From positions 1-32,210 of the forward strand of contig CACZYF010000020.1 of assembly GCA_902785355.1 (NCBI GenBank): 32,210 nucleotides of DNA. The letters run 5' to 3'. Below, piece by piece: positions 1 through 8,447 of the stretch. The position numbers and the translations under genes were made by a program. This DNA is from an uncultured Ruminococcus sp. GTDB lineage: Bacteria; Bacillota; Clostridia; Oscillospirales; Acutalibacteraceae. The notes under the pieces were generated by a model that worked only from the letters and a program-made list of their open reading frames with translations, had not been told where the DNA came from and did not search any database. Position 1 is the first letter of the stretch; every line of letters starts with the position of its first letter.

Positions 1-85
1 CGGTTGGAAATCCCCTCGCGAGTTCCTTTACCATTTCCTCAATACCAGCGAGGTCATCTTTTCTTGAATTTGTGTAACACATCAT
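1..85 (-). CDS. Possible 5' end of a divergent gene running off the window
   Basis: On the minus strand a frame opens with two adjacent ATGs at 85 and 82 and stays open to the window edge, about 28 codons, reading MMCYTNSRKDDLAGIEEM and onward. It is charged and helix-like and could be the start of a small cytoplasmic protein. No clear Shine-Dalgarno precedes it, and the stretch is too short for assignment. It may equally be chance. The bases beyond position 1 would settle whether the frame continues. Confidence 0.22.
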   Translation of the reverse strand, partial: MMCYTNSRKDDLAGIEEMVKELARGFPT

Positions 86-131
86 TGACAAACCAACACT
101 CTCTATATGCGATTATTTTCGAGGAGGATTC

Positions 132-1277
132 ATGATGGAGAATAAGACGAAAAGTACCGCGACCCCGTGGAAGGTGCTGTCTGCGATTTTGGCGGTCGCG
201 CTGATCGCGGTATCATGCGCATGGGCTTTCACGGCGAACGGAAGTAAGGGTCAGCCGACCGATAAAGCCGGGACGGAGGCTCCTGCGACGGCGGATCAGG
301 GTAAAGCGCTGTCTGCCGATAAAATACAGCAGAAGCGAAAAATCATCATCGATACCGATACCGCCGGCGATGACGCCGCGGCGCTGATCATCGCGGCAAA
401 GGATCCGAACGTCGAGATCCTCGGCGTAACGGTCTCCGAAGGCAACGTCAAGCTGGATCAGGCGGTCAAAAACGCTTTGATGACGCTTGAGATGGCGGGC
501 AGTGACGCGCCGGTTTACGCGGGCGCGGACGCTACCTATACCGGTAATCCGCGCAATGTGTTCAGCGTGTTCGGCAAGGACGGCATGGGCGATCAGGACC
601 TGATCCATCCGACGCGTAAGGCGGCGGACGGCAGTGCGATCGACTTCATCCTCGATACGATCAAGGCGAACCCCGACGAGGTGGAGATCATCGCGCTAGG
701 TCCCGTGACGAATCTGGCGCTCGCCTTCGATAAGGACGAAGAGACGATGAAGCGTGTCAAGCGCTATTGGTCGATGGGTACAACGGGCTTTGGTCACGGT
801 AACGCGACCCCCGTAGCGGAGTTCAACGTCTATCACGACGCCGAAGCATACAAGGTTTTTGCCGAATCGGGCGTTCCGGTCACGGTGCTCGGACTCGATA
901 TGATGAACGACGATGTCATCCATACGAAGGAATGGCTCGATGAAATCGCCTCCAAGGGCGGTTTATCGGAATTTTTTGCCAAGTCGTTCGGCGGTCTTGT
1001 CAAGTTCAATGAGCAAGCGAACGGTAAGGCGTACGCCGATAATCCTGACGGCACCTGCATGGCGTGTGTGCTTTGGGACGGCTTTGTACAGGAGACCGAG
1101 GCATGTCATCCGGTTGTGATGACCGAGGATAACGAGACCTACGGTCAGGTCGTACTGTACAAGAAGAGCTACGGCTACGATTCAGGTATCACCTTTGAGG
1201 ATTACAACTTCAACGTGATTACTAAGATAAACAGCAAGGGCTTCAGGGAGAAGCTGGCTTCACTGTTGGAGCAGTAA
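132..1277 (+). CDS. Inosine/uridine-preferring nucleoside hydrolase family protein, exported
   Basis: Predicted N-ribohydrolase that splits nucleosides into base and ribose. The N-terminus has a hydrophobic segment (about residues 14-30) ending in VSC, a possible lipobox, followed by a polar linker to about residue 68, so the enzyme is probably lipid-anchored or secreted and acts on extracellular nucleosides. The family calcium/ribose motif is present as DTDTAGDD (residues 74-81; the usual form is DTDPGxDD). Other family landmarks are ALGPVTNLALA and the EFNVYHDAEA segment. The C-terminal region that normally carries a catalytic His-Asp reads NPDGTCM, so the His appears replaced, which could change specificity. 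AGGAGG at 122-127 lies 4 bases before the ATG at 132 and 7 before a second ATG at 135; 135 may be the true start. It is a single gene; the next genes converge on it. Confidence 0.85.
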   Translation: MMENKTKSTATPWKVLSAILAVALIAVSCAWAFTANGSKGQPTDKAGTEAPATADQGKALSADKIQQKRKIIIDTDTAGDDAAALIIAAKDPNVEILGVTVSEGNVKLDQAVKNALMTLEMAGSDAPVYAGADATYTGNPRNVFSVFGKDGMGDQDLIHPTRKAADGSAIDFILDTIKANPDEVEIIALGPVTNLALAFDKDEETMKRVKRYWSMGTTGFGHGNATPVAEFNVYHDAEAYKVFAESGVPVTVLGLDMMNDDVIHTKEWLDEIASKGGLSEFFAKSFGGLVKFNEQANGKAYADNPDGTCMACVLWDGFVQETEACHPVVMTEDNETYGQVVLYKKSYGYDSGITFEDYNFNVITKINSKGFREKLASLLEQ

Positions 1278-1364
1278 AGCGGTTGATATTTCATCCTTTA
1301 CTTTCCTCAATTGTATGGCGGGTTAATTCTTAATAGGAAAAATAATAGCTTATAGATCAAGTTT

Positions 1365-1440
1365 AAAAAATCGGTAAATGCCGGACAGTCAAGCGCTGCC
1401 CGGCATTCTTATGCCCTGTTACGGCACCGGCTGTAACAGG
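1365..1440 (-). terminator. Double hairpin terminator downstream of cotJC
   Basis: Two inverted repeats follow the cotJC stop on the minus strand. The first (1415-1440) pairs CCTGTTAC with GTAACAGG. The second (1377-1407) pairs AATGCCGG with CCGGCATT plus an inner CAG/CTG, and on the minus strand is followed by six T residues (plus-strand A run 1365-1370). This is the layout of a Rho-independent terminator for the cotJ operon. It may also stop transcription arriving from the nucleoside hydrolase. Confidence 0.7.
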
Positions 1441-2064
1441 TTATCTGTCTTTTCTTTTCTTAAAGCAATTTTTGTCGTAGCTCGGATTGAAGGCGTAGAA
1501 GTTCTTGCTGTCGAGCTGATCGGTCAGCAGTCGCAGGTTCTCGCCGAAGCGCTGGTAGTGTACGACCTCGCGCGCCCTGAGGAAGCGGATCGGGTCGATG
1601 ACGTCGGGATCGTCACAGAATCGAAGAATATTATCGTAGGTGGTGCGAGCCTTCTGCTCCGCCGCCATGGACTCATGCAGGTCGGTGATCGCGTCGCCCT
1701 TGCTGGCGATCGCCATAGCGTTGAACGGTACGCCTGCCGCCGAGGCGGGGTAGATGCCGGTGGTGTGATCGACGAAGTACGCGTCGAGTCCCGCCTTCTT
1801 GATCTCTTCGGGGCTGACGCCCTTGGTCAGCTGATAGATGATCGCGCCGACCATCTCGAGATGGTTGAGCTCCTCGGTACCGATGTCGGTCAACGTCGCT
1901 TTCAATTCCGGCATCGGCATCGCGAATCGCTGAGACAAATAGCGTGTAGAAGCCCCCAGCTCACCATCGGGACCCCCATATTGCGACGCGATGATCTTTG
2001 CGAGGGCGGGGTTGGGATTCTTGATCTTTACGGGGTATTGCAGTTGCTTTTCATATACAAACAT
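1441..2064 (-). CDS. cotJC: Spore coat protein CotJC, manganese-catalase-like
   Basis: 207-residue ferritin-like protein of the CotJC / manganese catalase family, a component of the inner spore coat. It begins MFVYEKQLQYPVKI, the typical CotJC start, and contains di-metal ligand helices of the family, with the EELNHLEM segment (Glu and His ligands) and a later HESMAAEQKARTTYDN segment. The ATG at 2064 is chosen because GGAGG (plus-strand CCTCC 2071-2075) lies 6 bases upstream; a longer frame upstream overlaps cotJB. It is the last gene of cotJA-cotJB-cotJC, one base after the cotJB stop. Length and neighbours match the family well. The reaction in Mn catalases is disproportionation of hydrogen peroxide; whether CotJC itself is catalytic here cannot be read from sequence. 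Confidence 0.95.
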   Translation of the reverse strand: MFVYEKQLQYPVKIKNPNPALAKIIASQYGGPDGELGASTRYLSQRFAMPMPELKATLTDIGTEELNHLEMVGAIIYQLTKGVSPEEIKKAGLDAYFVDHTTGIYPASAAGVPFNAMAIASKGDAITDLHESMAAEQKARTTYDNILRFCDDPDVIDPIRFLRAREVVHYQRFGENLRLLTDQLDSKNFYAFNPSYDKNCFKKRKDR

Positions 2065-2065
2065 A

Positions 2066-2314
2066 TTAGCCCTCCATATCCCACGGCCACGGGTCCTTGA
2101 CCCAGCTCCACGAGTTAGCTGCGTTTTCATCCTTGGTCAGCGGTCCGTATTTTTCTTCAAATTTTTCAACGAGCGGGCGGAGCTGAGCGAGGTATTCGTC
2201 ACGTTTCCTCAGCATCTCGGTATCGCCCGGATGGGTGTCGAGAAAGAGGTCGATGTCGGTGACAGCAAACTTGCAGGTGCCGATCTTTTTGAGTAGCATC
2301 TCGCGGTCAGTCAT
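2066..2314 (-). CDS. cotJB: Spore coat protein CotJB
   Basis: 82-residue CotJB family protein. It shows the family features KFAVTDIDLFLDTHPGD near the start, KYGPL in the middle and a tryptophan-rich tail (WSWVKDPWPWDMEG). CotJB is a small spore-coat component encoded with CotJA and CotJC. Two start codons compete: ATG at 2320 has its GGAGG only 2 bases away, while ATG at 2314 has it 8 bases away, so 2314 is preferred. The start overlaps the end of cotJA by 8 bases, which suggests translational coupling. Confidence 0.93.
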   Translation of the reverse strand: MTDREMLLKKIGTCKFAVTDIDLFLDTHPGDTEMLRKRDEYLAQLRPLVEKFEEKYGPLTKDENAANSWSWVKDPWPWDMEG

Positions 2315-2507
2315 CGTCATTACCTCCGCATTTACAGCCGTAGAACGGCTTGTGCAGCGCCTTGAACATGGTGCCGTTTTCATAGCCGAGCACCGGCTTG
2401 CACATTTCGGGCGAGTAGGGCTGATACGGCACATAAGCCATCGCCTCAACGGTATCCTCGGGCAACGGTCTGAGCCCGTAGGACGCCCTGATCTGTTTCA
2501 TATCCAT
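2307..2507 (-). CDS. cotJA: Spore coat associated protein CotJA
   Basis: 66-residue CotJA family protein. The recognisable segment is AMAYVPYQPYSPEMCKP followed by a GTMFKALHKPFYG stretch, matching the YVPYQ...G(T)xFPxLxxPY pattern of the family. The tail is Cys/Gly/Asp rich (CKCGGNDDD). AGGAG (plus-strand CTCCT 2516-2520) is 8 bases before the ATG. It is the first gene of the cotJ operon and its stop overlaps the start of cotJB. Its presence with CotJB and CotJC is strong evidence that the organism has the sporulation programme. Confidence 0.93.
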   Translation of the reverse strand: MDMKQIRASYGLRPLPEDTVEAMAYVPYQPYSPEMCKPVLGYENGTMFKALHKPFYGCKCGGNDDD

Positions 2508-2527
2508 ATCGGATTCTCCTTACGGTT

Positions 2528-2558
2528 ATTGCGGCGGGCAAGGTTCACCCGCCGCAAT
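2528..2558 (-). other. Strong hairpin in the cotJ leader
   Basis: A perfect 11-bp inverted repeat, ATTGCGGCGGG (2528-2538) with CCCGCCGCAAT (2548-2558) and a 9-base loop. No T run follows on either strand, so it does not look like a terminator. It sits directly upstream of the cotJA ribosome-binding site, at or just after the predicted transcription start, and may be a 5' end hairpin that stabilises the mRNA. Confidence 0.5.
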
Positions 2559-2560
2559 AT

Positions 2561-2587
2561 TATCTTATGTCGAAGAAGCCTTTTGGT
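2561..2587 (-). promoter_or_regulatory. Possible mother-cell sigma factor promoter for cotJ
   Basis: On the minus strand CATAAGATA (plus 2561-2569) fits the sigma-K -10 pattern CATAnnnTA, with ACC (plus 2585-2587) 15 bases upstream as a possible -35. In Bacillus cotJ is transcribed in the mother cell, so a sporulation sigma is expected here. The match is short and could be chance. Confidence 0.35.
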
Positions 2588-2649
2588 TCGGATCGGGGAG
2601 TGCTTTCACCCGTTGTCAGATCGCTTTTCTGAAAAATATGTGAAATCGG

Positions 2650-2678
2650 TTGAATCCCGCGCTTTGATGTGCTAATAT
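2650..2678 (+). promoter_or_regulatory. Possible sigma-A promoter for the amidohydrolase operon
   Basis: TTGAAT (2650-2655) and TAATAT (2673-2678) are separated by 17 bases and lie about 30 bases upstream of the gene's SD. Each hexamer matches consensus at four positions. An alternative -10, TATTAT, is at 2678-2683. Confidence 0.35.
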
Positions 2679-2707
2679 ATTATCATAAAAACAGGGGAGG
2701 CGGTAGA

Positions 2708-3523
2708 ATGCTGATAGATACTCATGTTCATATCGGTCATATGCTGGGCTTTGATATGACGCCCGAGGACGTGCTCTACTCGATGGATCGCTACGGCGTG
2801 GATTTTTCGCTGGTATCAAATATCGAGGCGGCGGAGTTCGATCACGAGGGACGTCCGATCTCCGATTACTTCCAGAAGTCGCAGAACGAGGTGTTCCGCG
2901 ATACCCTTGAGTTCGCGGCGCAGTATCCCGAGCGTATCGGCGCGATGCCGTGGTTGAAGATCGCGACTGAACAGCCGGATGAAGAATTCATCGACCTGCT
3001 CGACAAGAACCGCAGTCTGGTCTACGGCTTCAAGCTCCATCCGTTCCATTCGCGTACCGCTCCCGACGATCCGAAGCTCGAGCCCTACTATGAGCTCGCG
3101 GAGCGTTATCATCTGCCGATCGTGTCCCATACCGGCGGCTGTGAGGAAGCGCGATCCATCCATCTGTATAACGCCGCTGTGCGTCATCCGGAGCTTGACT
3201 TCGTGATGGTGCATATGGATCTCGGCACCGACAACAGCGAGGCACTCGATCTGCTCGAGAAGGCGGATAACCTCTACGGCGATACCACATGGGTGCCTGT
3301 GCAGACCGTGATCAAGGCGGTTCAGCGCTTCGGCAGCGGAAAAATCCTCTTCGGCTCCGACAACCCGATCGACGGCCCCGATACCTACCTGCATAACCGC
3401 ACCGGCGACCGTTCGCTGTATCAGGAGTACTTCCACGACCTCGGCGCGATGCTCAGCCCGTGGGACTACGGCAACATCATGTACCGCAACGCCGCCCGGG
3501 TGTTCGGTATCCACTGGTATTGA
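2708..3523 (+). CDS. Amidohydrolase (metal-dependent, TIM-barrel) family protein
   Basis: 271-residue protein of the amidohydrolase-2 (COG2159) type, hydrolases or decarboxylases with a TIM barrel and one divalent metal. The N-terminal metal motif HVH is at residues 6-8 (MLIDTHVHIG); later barrel strands carry a His in GFKLHPFH, another in IVSHTGG and the C-terminal Asp in LFGSDNPIDG, the usual order of metal ligands and catalytic Asp. No signal peptide, so cytoplasmic. AGGGGAGG (2693-2700) is 7 bases before the ATG at 2708, which fixes the start. It is the first gene of a likely three-gene unit with the acetyltransferase (27 bases downstream) and the ubiquitin-dockerin gene. The substrate cannot be inferred. 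Confidence 0.85.
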   Translation: MLIDTHVHIGHMLGFDMTPEDVLYSMDRYGVDFSLVSNIEAAEFDHEGRPISDYFQKSQNEVFRDTLEFAAQYPERIGAMPWLKIATEQPDEEFIDLLDKNRSLVYGFKLHPFHSRTAPDDPKLEPYYELAERYHLPIVSHTGGCEEARSIHLYNAAVRHPELDFVMVHMDLGTDNSEALDLLEKADNLYGDTTWVPVQTVIKAVQRFGSGKILFGSDNPIDGPDTYLHNRTGDRSLYQEYFHDLGAMLSPWDYGNIMYRNAARVFGIHWY

Positions 3524-3550
3524 TAATGAACAAGGAGAATCGCTTAATCA

Positions 3551-4018
3551 ATGTTCAGAAGAATCACCGAAAATGACTGGGAGCTGTATCGCCGATACGT
3601 CGATACCTTCTACCATACCGACGCGGTCAATGCTCCCGTACCCGTTGAGAATTATCGTGCGACCTTTGACGAGATGCTGCACTCCGACACTTATGTAAGA
3701 GGTTATATCTTTGAATATGAAGGAACGCCCTGCGGCTTTGCGCTGCTGTCCAAGACCTTCTCTCAGGAGGCGGGCGGTATCTCAATCACGATCGAGGAGA
3801 TCTATATCGACCCCGAATATCGTTCCAAGGGGCTTGCGACAGAGTTCTTTGAGTGGCTCAAGAACGAGTCCTGCGCGATGCGCCTGCGCCTTGAGGTCGA
3901 GGATTACAACAAAGGCGCCATGCGACTGTATGAACGCATGGGCTTTGAGCTGCTGCCGTATCTGCAAATGGTCATCGACAGGCAGCGACAGGAGAAAAAG
4001 CATGATGAAAATGTCTAA
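3551..4018 (+). CDS. GNAT family N-acetyltransferase
   Basis: 155-residue GNAT-fold acetyltransferase, which would transfer an acetyl group from acetyl-CoA to an amine. The acetyl-CoA binding motif A appears as [19 protein letters not shown] (R/QxxGxG/A loop as RSKGLA), followed by the beta5-alpha4 segment with [14 protein letters not shown], the usual C-terminal signature. The substrate is unknown; the N-terminal half ([15 protein letters not shown]) is typical of GNATs annotated only at family level. AAGGAG (3533-3538) is 12 bases from the ATG, somewhat far. Its last 17 bases overlap the start of the ubiquitin-dockerin gene, in a different frame, so the two are probably translated together. 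Confidence 0.88.
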   Translation: MFRRITENDWELYRRYVDTFYHTDAVNAPVPVENYRATFDEMLHSDTYVRGYIFEYEGTPCGFALLSKTFSQEAGGISITIEEIYIDPEYRSKGLATEFFEWLKNESCAMRLRLEVEDYNKGAMRLYERMGFELLPYLQMVIDRQRQEKKHDENV

Positions 4019-4568
4019 GATACTTGCGTTTGGGCTAGCGGTCATCCTGTTGGTTTCTGCGATTACGGTCGGATTTTCCGCGGCAGAGATCGATCTCGTA
4101 CCGTCGGGCATGCAGATCTTTGTCCGTACGCTGACCGGCAAGACCGTCACGCTGGATGTAGAATCCAACGATACCATCGAGAATATCAAGCAGAAGATAC
4201 AGGAGAAAGAGGGGATACCGCCCGATCAGCAGCGATTGATCTTCGCGGGTAAACAGCTCGAGGACGGCAGAACCCTCGCCGATTATAACATCCAAAAGGA
4301 AAACACCCTTCATCTGGTGCTCCGTCTGCGCGGGATCCTCGGCGATGCCGACAGTAACGGAGAGGTCGAAATCGTTGACGCGACCTTGATTCTGCGGTAT
4401 AACGTTCTGATGATCGGAGAAGGCGCCATCAATACGCAGCTTGCCGATGTTGACGACAGCGGTGAGGTCGATGTGATCGACTCTACGCTGATCATGCGCT
4501 ATCTGAGTACGATCCCTACCGCGTATCCGATCGGAGAGTACCGTTCTGCAACACCCGATCAGCAATAA
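4002..4568 (+). CDS. Secreted ubiquitin-dockerin fusion protein
   Basis: 188 residues in three parts. Residues 1-28 form a signal peptide (MMKMSK, hydrophobic core, SAA cleavage region). Residues 37-112 are a ubiquitin: aligned by eye, 65 of 76 positions match human ubiquitin, with differences at ubiquitin positions 6, 13, 16, 19, 20, 26, 28, 32, 57, 65 and 76. The Leu8/Ile44/Val70 patch and Lys11, 27, 29, 33, 48 and 63 are kept; Lys6 is Arg. The C-terminus reads LRLRGI, so Gly76 is lost, and runs straight into a dockerin (residues 114-175) with two calcium-loop repeats, [19 protein letters not shown] and [24 protein letters not shown] (3990-3994) lies 7 bases before the ATG, inside the acetyltransferase gene, which it overlaps by 17 bases. 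Ubiquitin is a eukaryotic protein, so lateral acquisition is inferred; dockerins bind cohesins on cellulosomes or cell surfaces. Base composition resembles the neighbours, so the transfer is not recent. Confidence 0.95.
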   Translation: MMKMSKILAFGLAVILLVSAITVGFSAAEIDLVPSGMQIFVRTLTGKTVTLDVESNDTIENIKQKIQEKEGIPPDQQRLIFAGKQLEDGRTLADYNIQKENTLHLVLRLRGILGDADSNGEVEIVDATLILRYNVLMIGEGAINTQLADVDDSGEVDVIDSTLIMRYLSTIPTAYPIGEYRSATPDQQ

Positions 4569-4581
4569 TCTATCAAAACCG

Positions 4582-4617
4582 AACCGGCACGACATGAACA
4601 GTGTCGGTTCTTCTTTA
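4582..4617 (+). terminator. Rho-independent terminator after the ubiquitin-dockerin gene
   Basis: AACCGGCAC (4582-4590) pairs with GTGTCGGTT (4601-4609) around a 10-base loop, with one G-T pair, followed by CTTCTTT. It ends the amidohydrolase-acetyltransferase-ubiquitin unit. Confidence 0.75.
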
Positions 4618-4629
4618 TGAATCGCTCTT

Positions 4630-4695
4630 GTTCACGATTTGTTCACATTTCATTCAGAATTATTTCATCTATGTGTCAACTGGTTTTCACATTGA
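4630..4695 (+). promoter_or_regulatory. Array of six 11-bp direct repeats upstream of htrA
   Basis: In strict 11-base register the sequence shows GTTCAC (4630), GTTCAC (4641), ATTCAG (4652), TTTCAT (4663), TGTCAA (4674) and TTTCAC (4685). The first two units are identical in their core and the others are degenerate. One helical turn between direct repeats is the usual binding pattern of OmpR/PhoP-type response regulators. In Bacillus subtilis htrA is controlled by the CssRS two-component system, so control by such a regulator is a reasonable inference. A weak promoter (TTGACG 4734-4739, TAAAAT 4755-4760, spacer 15) lies downstream. Confidence 0.5.
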
Positions 4696-4782
4696 CAAAT
4701 TAAGATATAGGCGTACTCAGAAAACAGGAATGTTTGACGGGTAACGAAACATAATAAAATACAGACGTCAGGAGGTATCATT

Positions 4783-6489
<1,707 letters not shown>

Positions 6490-6512
6490 TCGAATACAGT
6501 AATAATCAGAGA

Positions 6513-6537
6513 GGCAGTCCGACGGGCTGCCTTTTTT
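6513..6537 (+). terminator. Rho-independent terminator of htrA
   Basis: GGCAGTCC (6513-6520) pairs with GGGCTGCC (6524-6531), with one G-T pair and a short loop, followed by six T residues. Confidence 0.88.
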
Positions 6538-6543
6538 GAACGC

Positions 6544-6574
6544 AAAAATCCCGCCGAGGATCACTCAGCGGGAT
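6544..6574 (-). terminator. Terminator facing murC
   Basis: ATCCCGC (6548-6554) pairs with GCGGGAT (6568-6574). On the minus strand the stem is followed by a T run (plus-strand A run 6544-6548), so it would stop murC transcription after it has crossed the repeat region. Confidence 0.65.
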
Positions 6575-6620
6575 ATCTTTCTGTCTTTATTAACCCGTCA
6601 TCGCGAGGTACACAAATGTA

Positions 6621-6656
6621 ATTGCGAGGAGCGCAAGCGACGTGGCAATCTCAACC
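6621..6656. repeat. Short intergenic repeat, ATTGC...GCAAT type
   Basis: Starts ATTGCGAGGAG and ends GACGTGGCAATCTCAACC, with 5-base inverted ends. A second copy with the same ends but different middle is at 8382-8426, and a related sequence is at 6670-6790. These resemble the abundant REP-like or MITE-like intergenic elements of gut Clostridia. Function unknown. Confidence 0.6.
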
Positions 6657-6669
6657 GATTAAAAATGTC

Positions 6670-6790
6670 ATTGCGAGGGCAAAGGCTCCCTTTGGTAAAG
6701 GGAGCTGTCGCGGGAGCGACTGAGGGATTGTATAAACAGGAGCAAAGCGACCAACCGGTACTCGCTTCGCTCAAACAAATCGTGCAATCC
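6670..6790. repeat. Composite intergenic repeat with hairpin
   Basis: Bounded by ATTGCGAGG (6670) and GCAAT (near 6785). It contains a perfect 9-bp hairpin, GCTCCCTTT (6685-6693) with AAAGGGAGC (6697-6705), followed by GGGAGCGACTGAGGGATTG. This hairpin-plus-tail form is familiar from intergenic repeats of Ruminococcaceae genomes. No coding capacity is seen between htrA and murC. Confidence 0.55.
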
Positions 6791-6809
6791 TCCCCGGAAT
6801 GCCGCGGTA

Positions 6810-8189
6810 TTAGTCTTCTTCAGTCTTGAGCGCTTTCAGGATCATGTTCGCGCACATATAGACGTTGCCGCCGCCGAGGGTGATGACGAGGTCATCCTCC
6901 TGTGCGTTCTCGACGATGTATTTGGTGATGTCCTCAAAGGTATCGATGCATACGCTGCCCGGTACCTTCGCGCCGAGATCGGTATTGTAGATATTGTAGG
7001 TGTTGGTCTCGCGAACAGGCAGGATCTCCGAGATGATCGCCTGATCGGGTATGCTCAGCGCCTTGGCAAAATCATCCAGCAGCAGTGCTGTGCGGGAGAA
7101 GGTGTGAGGTTGGAACACAGCCCAGACCTTGCGGAAGCCCATCTCCATCGCGGAGCTGAGGGTAGCGGTAAGCTCGGTCGGATGATGCGCAAAGTCGTCG
7201 GCAACGGTGATGCCGCGCGGAGCACCGAGGATCTCAAAGCGTCTGTGTACGCCGGTGAACTTGCCGAGATTCTCCGCGATCTGTTCGGGAGTCGCGCCGA
7301 GGTAGTGGGCGACGGTCGCCGCCGCGAGCGCGTTGTAGATATTGTGTCTGCCCGGAACCATCAGATCGATCTCACAGAGCTTCTCTCCCTTGTGCATGAG
7401 GTCGAATTTCTTGTATGCGCCCTTGATATCTCTGAGGTTCTCTGCGTAGTAGTCGTTGGTTTTGCGGAAGCCGAAGGTCAGCATCGGGATCGTGACGTCC
7501 TCGAGCGCCTCGAGCGCGTTTTCGTCGTCGCCGTTGTAGGCGATCAGCCCCGTGGTCAGGTGAGCGAACTTGTTGAAGCTCTTCTTGATGTTGTCGAGGG
7601 TCTTGAAGTAGTCGAGGTGATCGGCGTCGATGTTGGTGATGATGGAGATATAGGGATTGAGCTCGAGGAAGGTGTCGACGTACTCGCACGCCTCGCATAC
7701 GATGATGTCGCTGTGACCGACATAGCCGTTGCCGCCGATGAAGGGCAGCTTACCGCCGATGATCGCGGAGGGATCGAAGCCCGAGCTGATCAGCAGCTGA
7801 CTGAGCATGGCGGTGGTGGAGGTCTTGCCGTGCGTTCCCGCTACCGCGATGGAGCGGTTGTAGCGGCGGGTCACGATACCCAGCATCACGGAGCGCTCGA
7901 TCGCCGGGATACCCTGCTCCTTCGCTGCTACCAGCTCGGGATTGTCGCTCTTGACAGCGGCGGTATAGACGATCAGCTCAGCGCCTTCGATATTCTCGGC
8001 ACGGTGTCCCATGTGCACCGGGATACCGTAGCTCTTGATGCGGTCGAGGGTCTCGCCCTCGTTGGCGTCGGAGCCGGAGAGCTCGAAGCCCTCGCTGTGT
8101 AGGATCTCCGCCAGCGGACACATACCCGAGCCGCCGATGCCGATGAAGTGGATACGTTTGATATTATCTAAAAGATGATCTTTGTTCAT
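6810..8189 (-). CDS. murC: UDP-N-acetylmuramate--L-alanine ligase
   Basis: 459-residue cytoplasmic ligase that adds L-alanine to UDP-N-acetylmuramic acid using ATP, the first peptide step of peptidoglycan synthesis. The N-terminal nucleotide-sugar domain has HFIGIGGSGM, the central domain has the Mur-ligase ATP loop GTHGKTS (residues 118-124), and the C-terminal domain shows DDFAHHPTE and FQPHTFSRT, both typical of MurC. Length is as expected. AAGGGG (plus-strand 8200-8205) is 10 bases before the ATG. It stands alone on the minus strand; the gene on the far side is divergent, and the 258-base gap between them holds an intergenic repeat. Confidence 0.97.
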   Translation of the reverse strand: MNKDHLLDNIKRIHFIGIGGSGMCPLAEILHSEGFELSGSDANEGETLDRIKSYGIPVHMGHRAENIEGAELIVYTAAVKSDNPELVAAKEQGIPAIERSVMLGIVTRRYNRSIAVAGTHGKTSTTAMLSQLLISSGFDPSAIIGGKLPFIGGNGYVGHSDIIVCEACEYVDTFLELNPYISIITNIDADHLDYFKTLDNIKKSFNKFAHLTTGLIAYNGDDENALEALEDVTIPMLTFGFRKTNDYYAENLRDIKGAYKKFDLMHKGEKLCEIDLMVPGRHNIYNALAAATVAHYLGATPEQIAENLGKFTGVHRRFEILGAPRGITVADDFAHHPTELTATLSSAMEMGFRKVWAVFQPHTFSRTALLLDDFAKALSIPDQAIISEILPVRETNTYNIYNTDLGAKVPGSVCIDTFEDITKYIVENAQEDDLVITLGGGNVYMCANMILKALKTEED

Positions 8190-8381
8190 GATGAATTATC
8201 CCCTTAGTATCATGGTTCGTTCATGGTAGTATATGCAATAAAGCGTGTTTCTGCTCCATTACTTCCCTATATCTTACCACTTTTGACATAAAAGTTCAAT
8301 AGGGTAAACAAATTGTAATTATAATGTCAAATCAGAAAAATAAAAGGCACACCTATTGTATAATGAACATTATAAAATGCC

Positions 8382-8426
8382 ATTGCGAGGAGTCGGCGTA
8401 ATGCTGACGACGAGGCAATCTTAACC
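8382..8426. repeat. Short intergenic repeat, second ATTGC...GCAAT copy
   Basis: ATTGCGAGGAG at the left and GACGAGGCAATCTTAACC at the right match the ends of the copy at 6621-6656; the interior (TCGGCGTAATGCTGACG) differs and contains an imperfect palindrome. It ends only about 20 bases before the methyltransferase start, so it is within that gene's leader. Confidence 0.6.
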
Positions 8427-8447
8427 ACATTACCGAAGGAATATCCT

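Noticed and set aside
1378-2100. Plus-strand open frame of 240 codons opposite cotJC
   Set aside because: Shadow of cotJC; its start lies inside the terminator hairpin and no family is visible.
7104-8102. Plus-strand open frame of 332 codons opposite murC
   Set aside because: Shadow of murC; composition is Val/Glu/Asp/Arg rich with no domain, and it starts and ends within murC.
8283-8330. Promoter for murC or the methyltransferase from TTGACA and TATAAT-like hexamers in this gap
   Set aside because: The hexamers are present but not at acceptable spacing on either strand.
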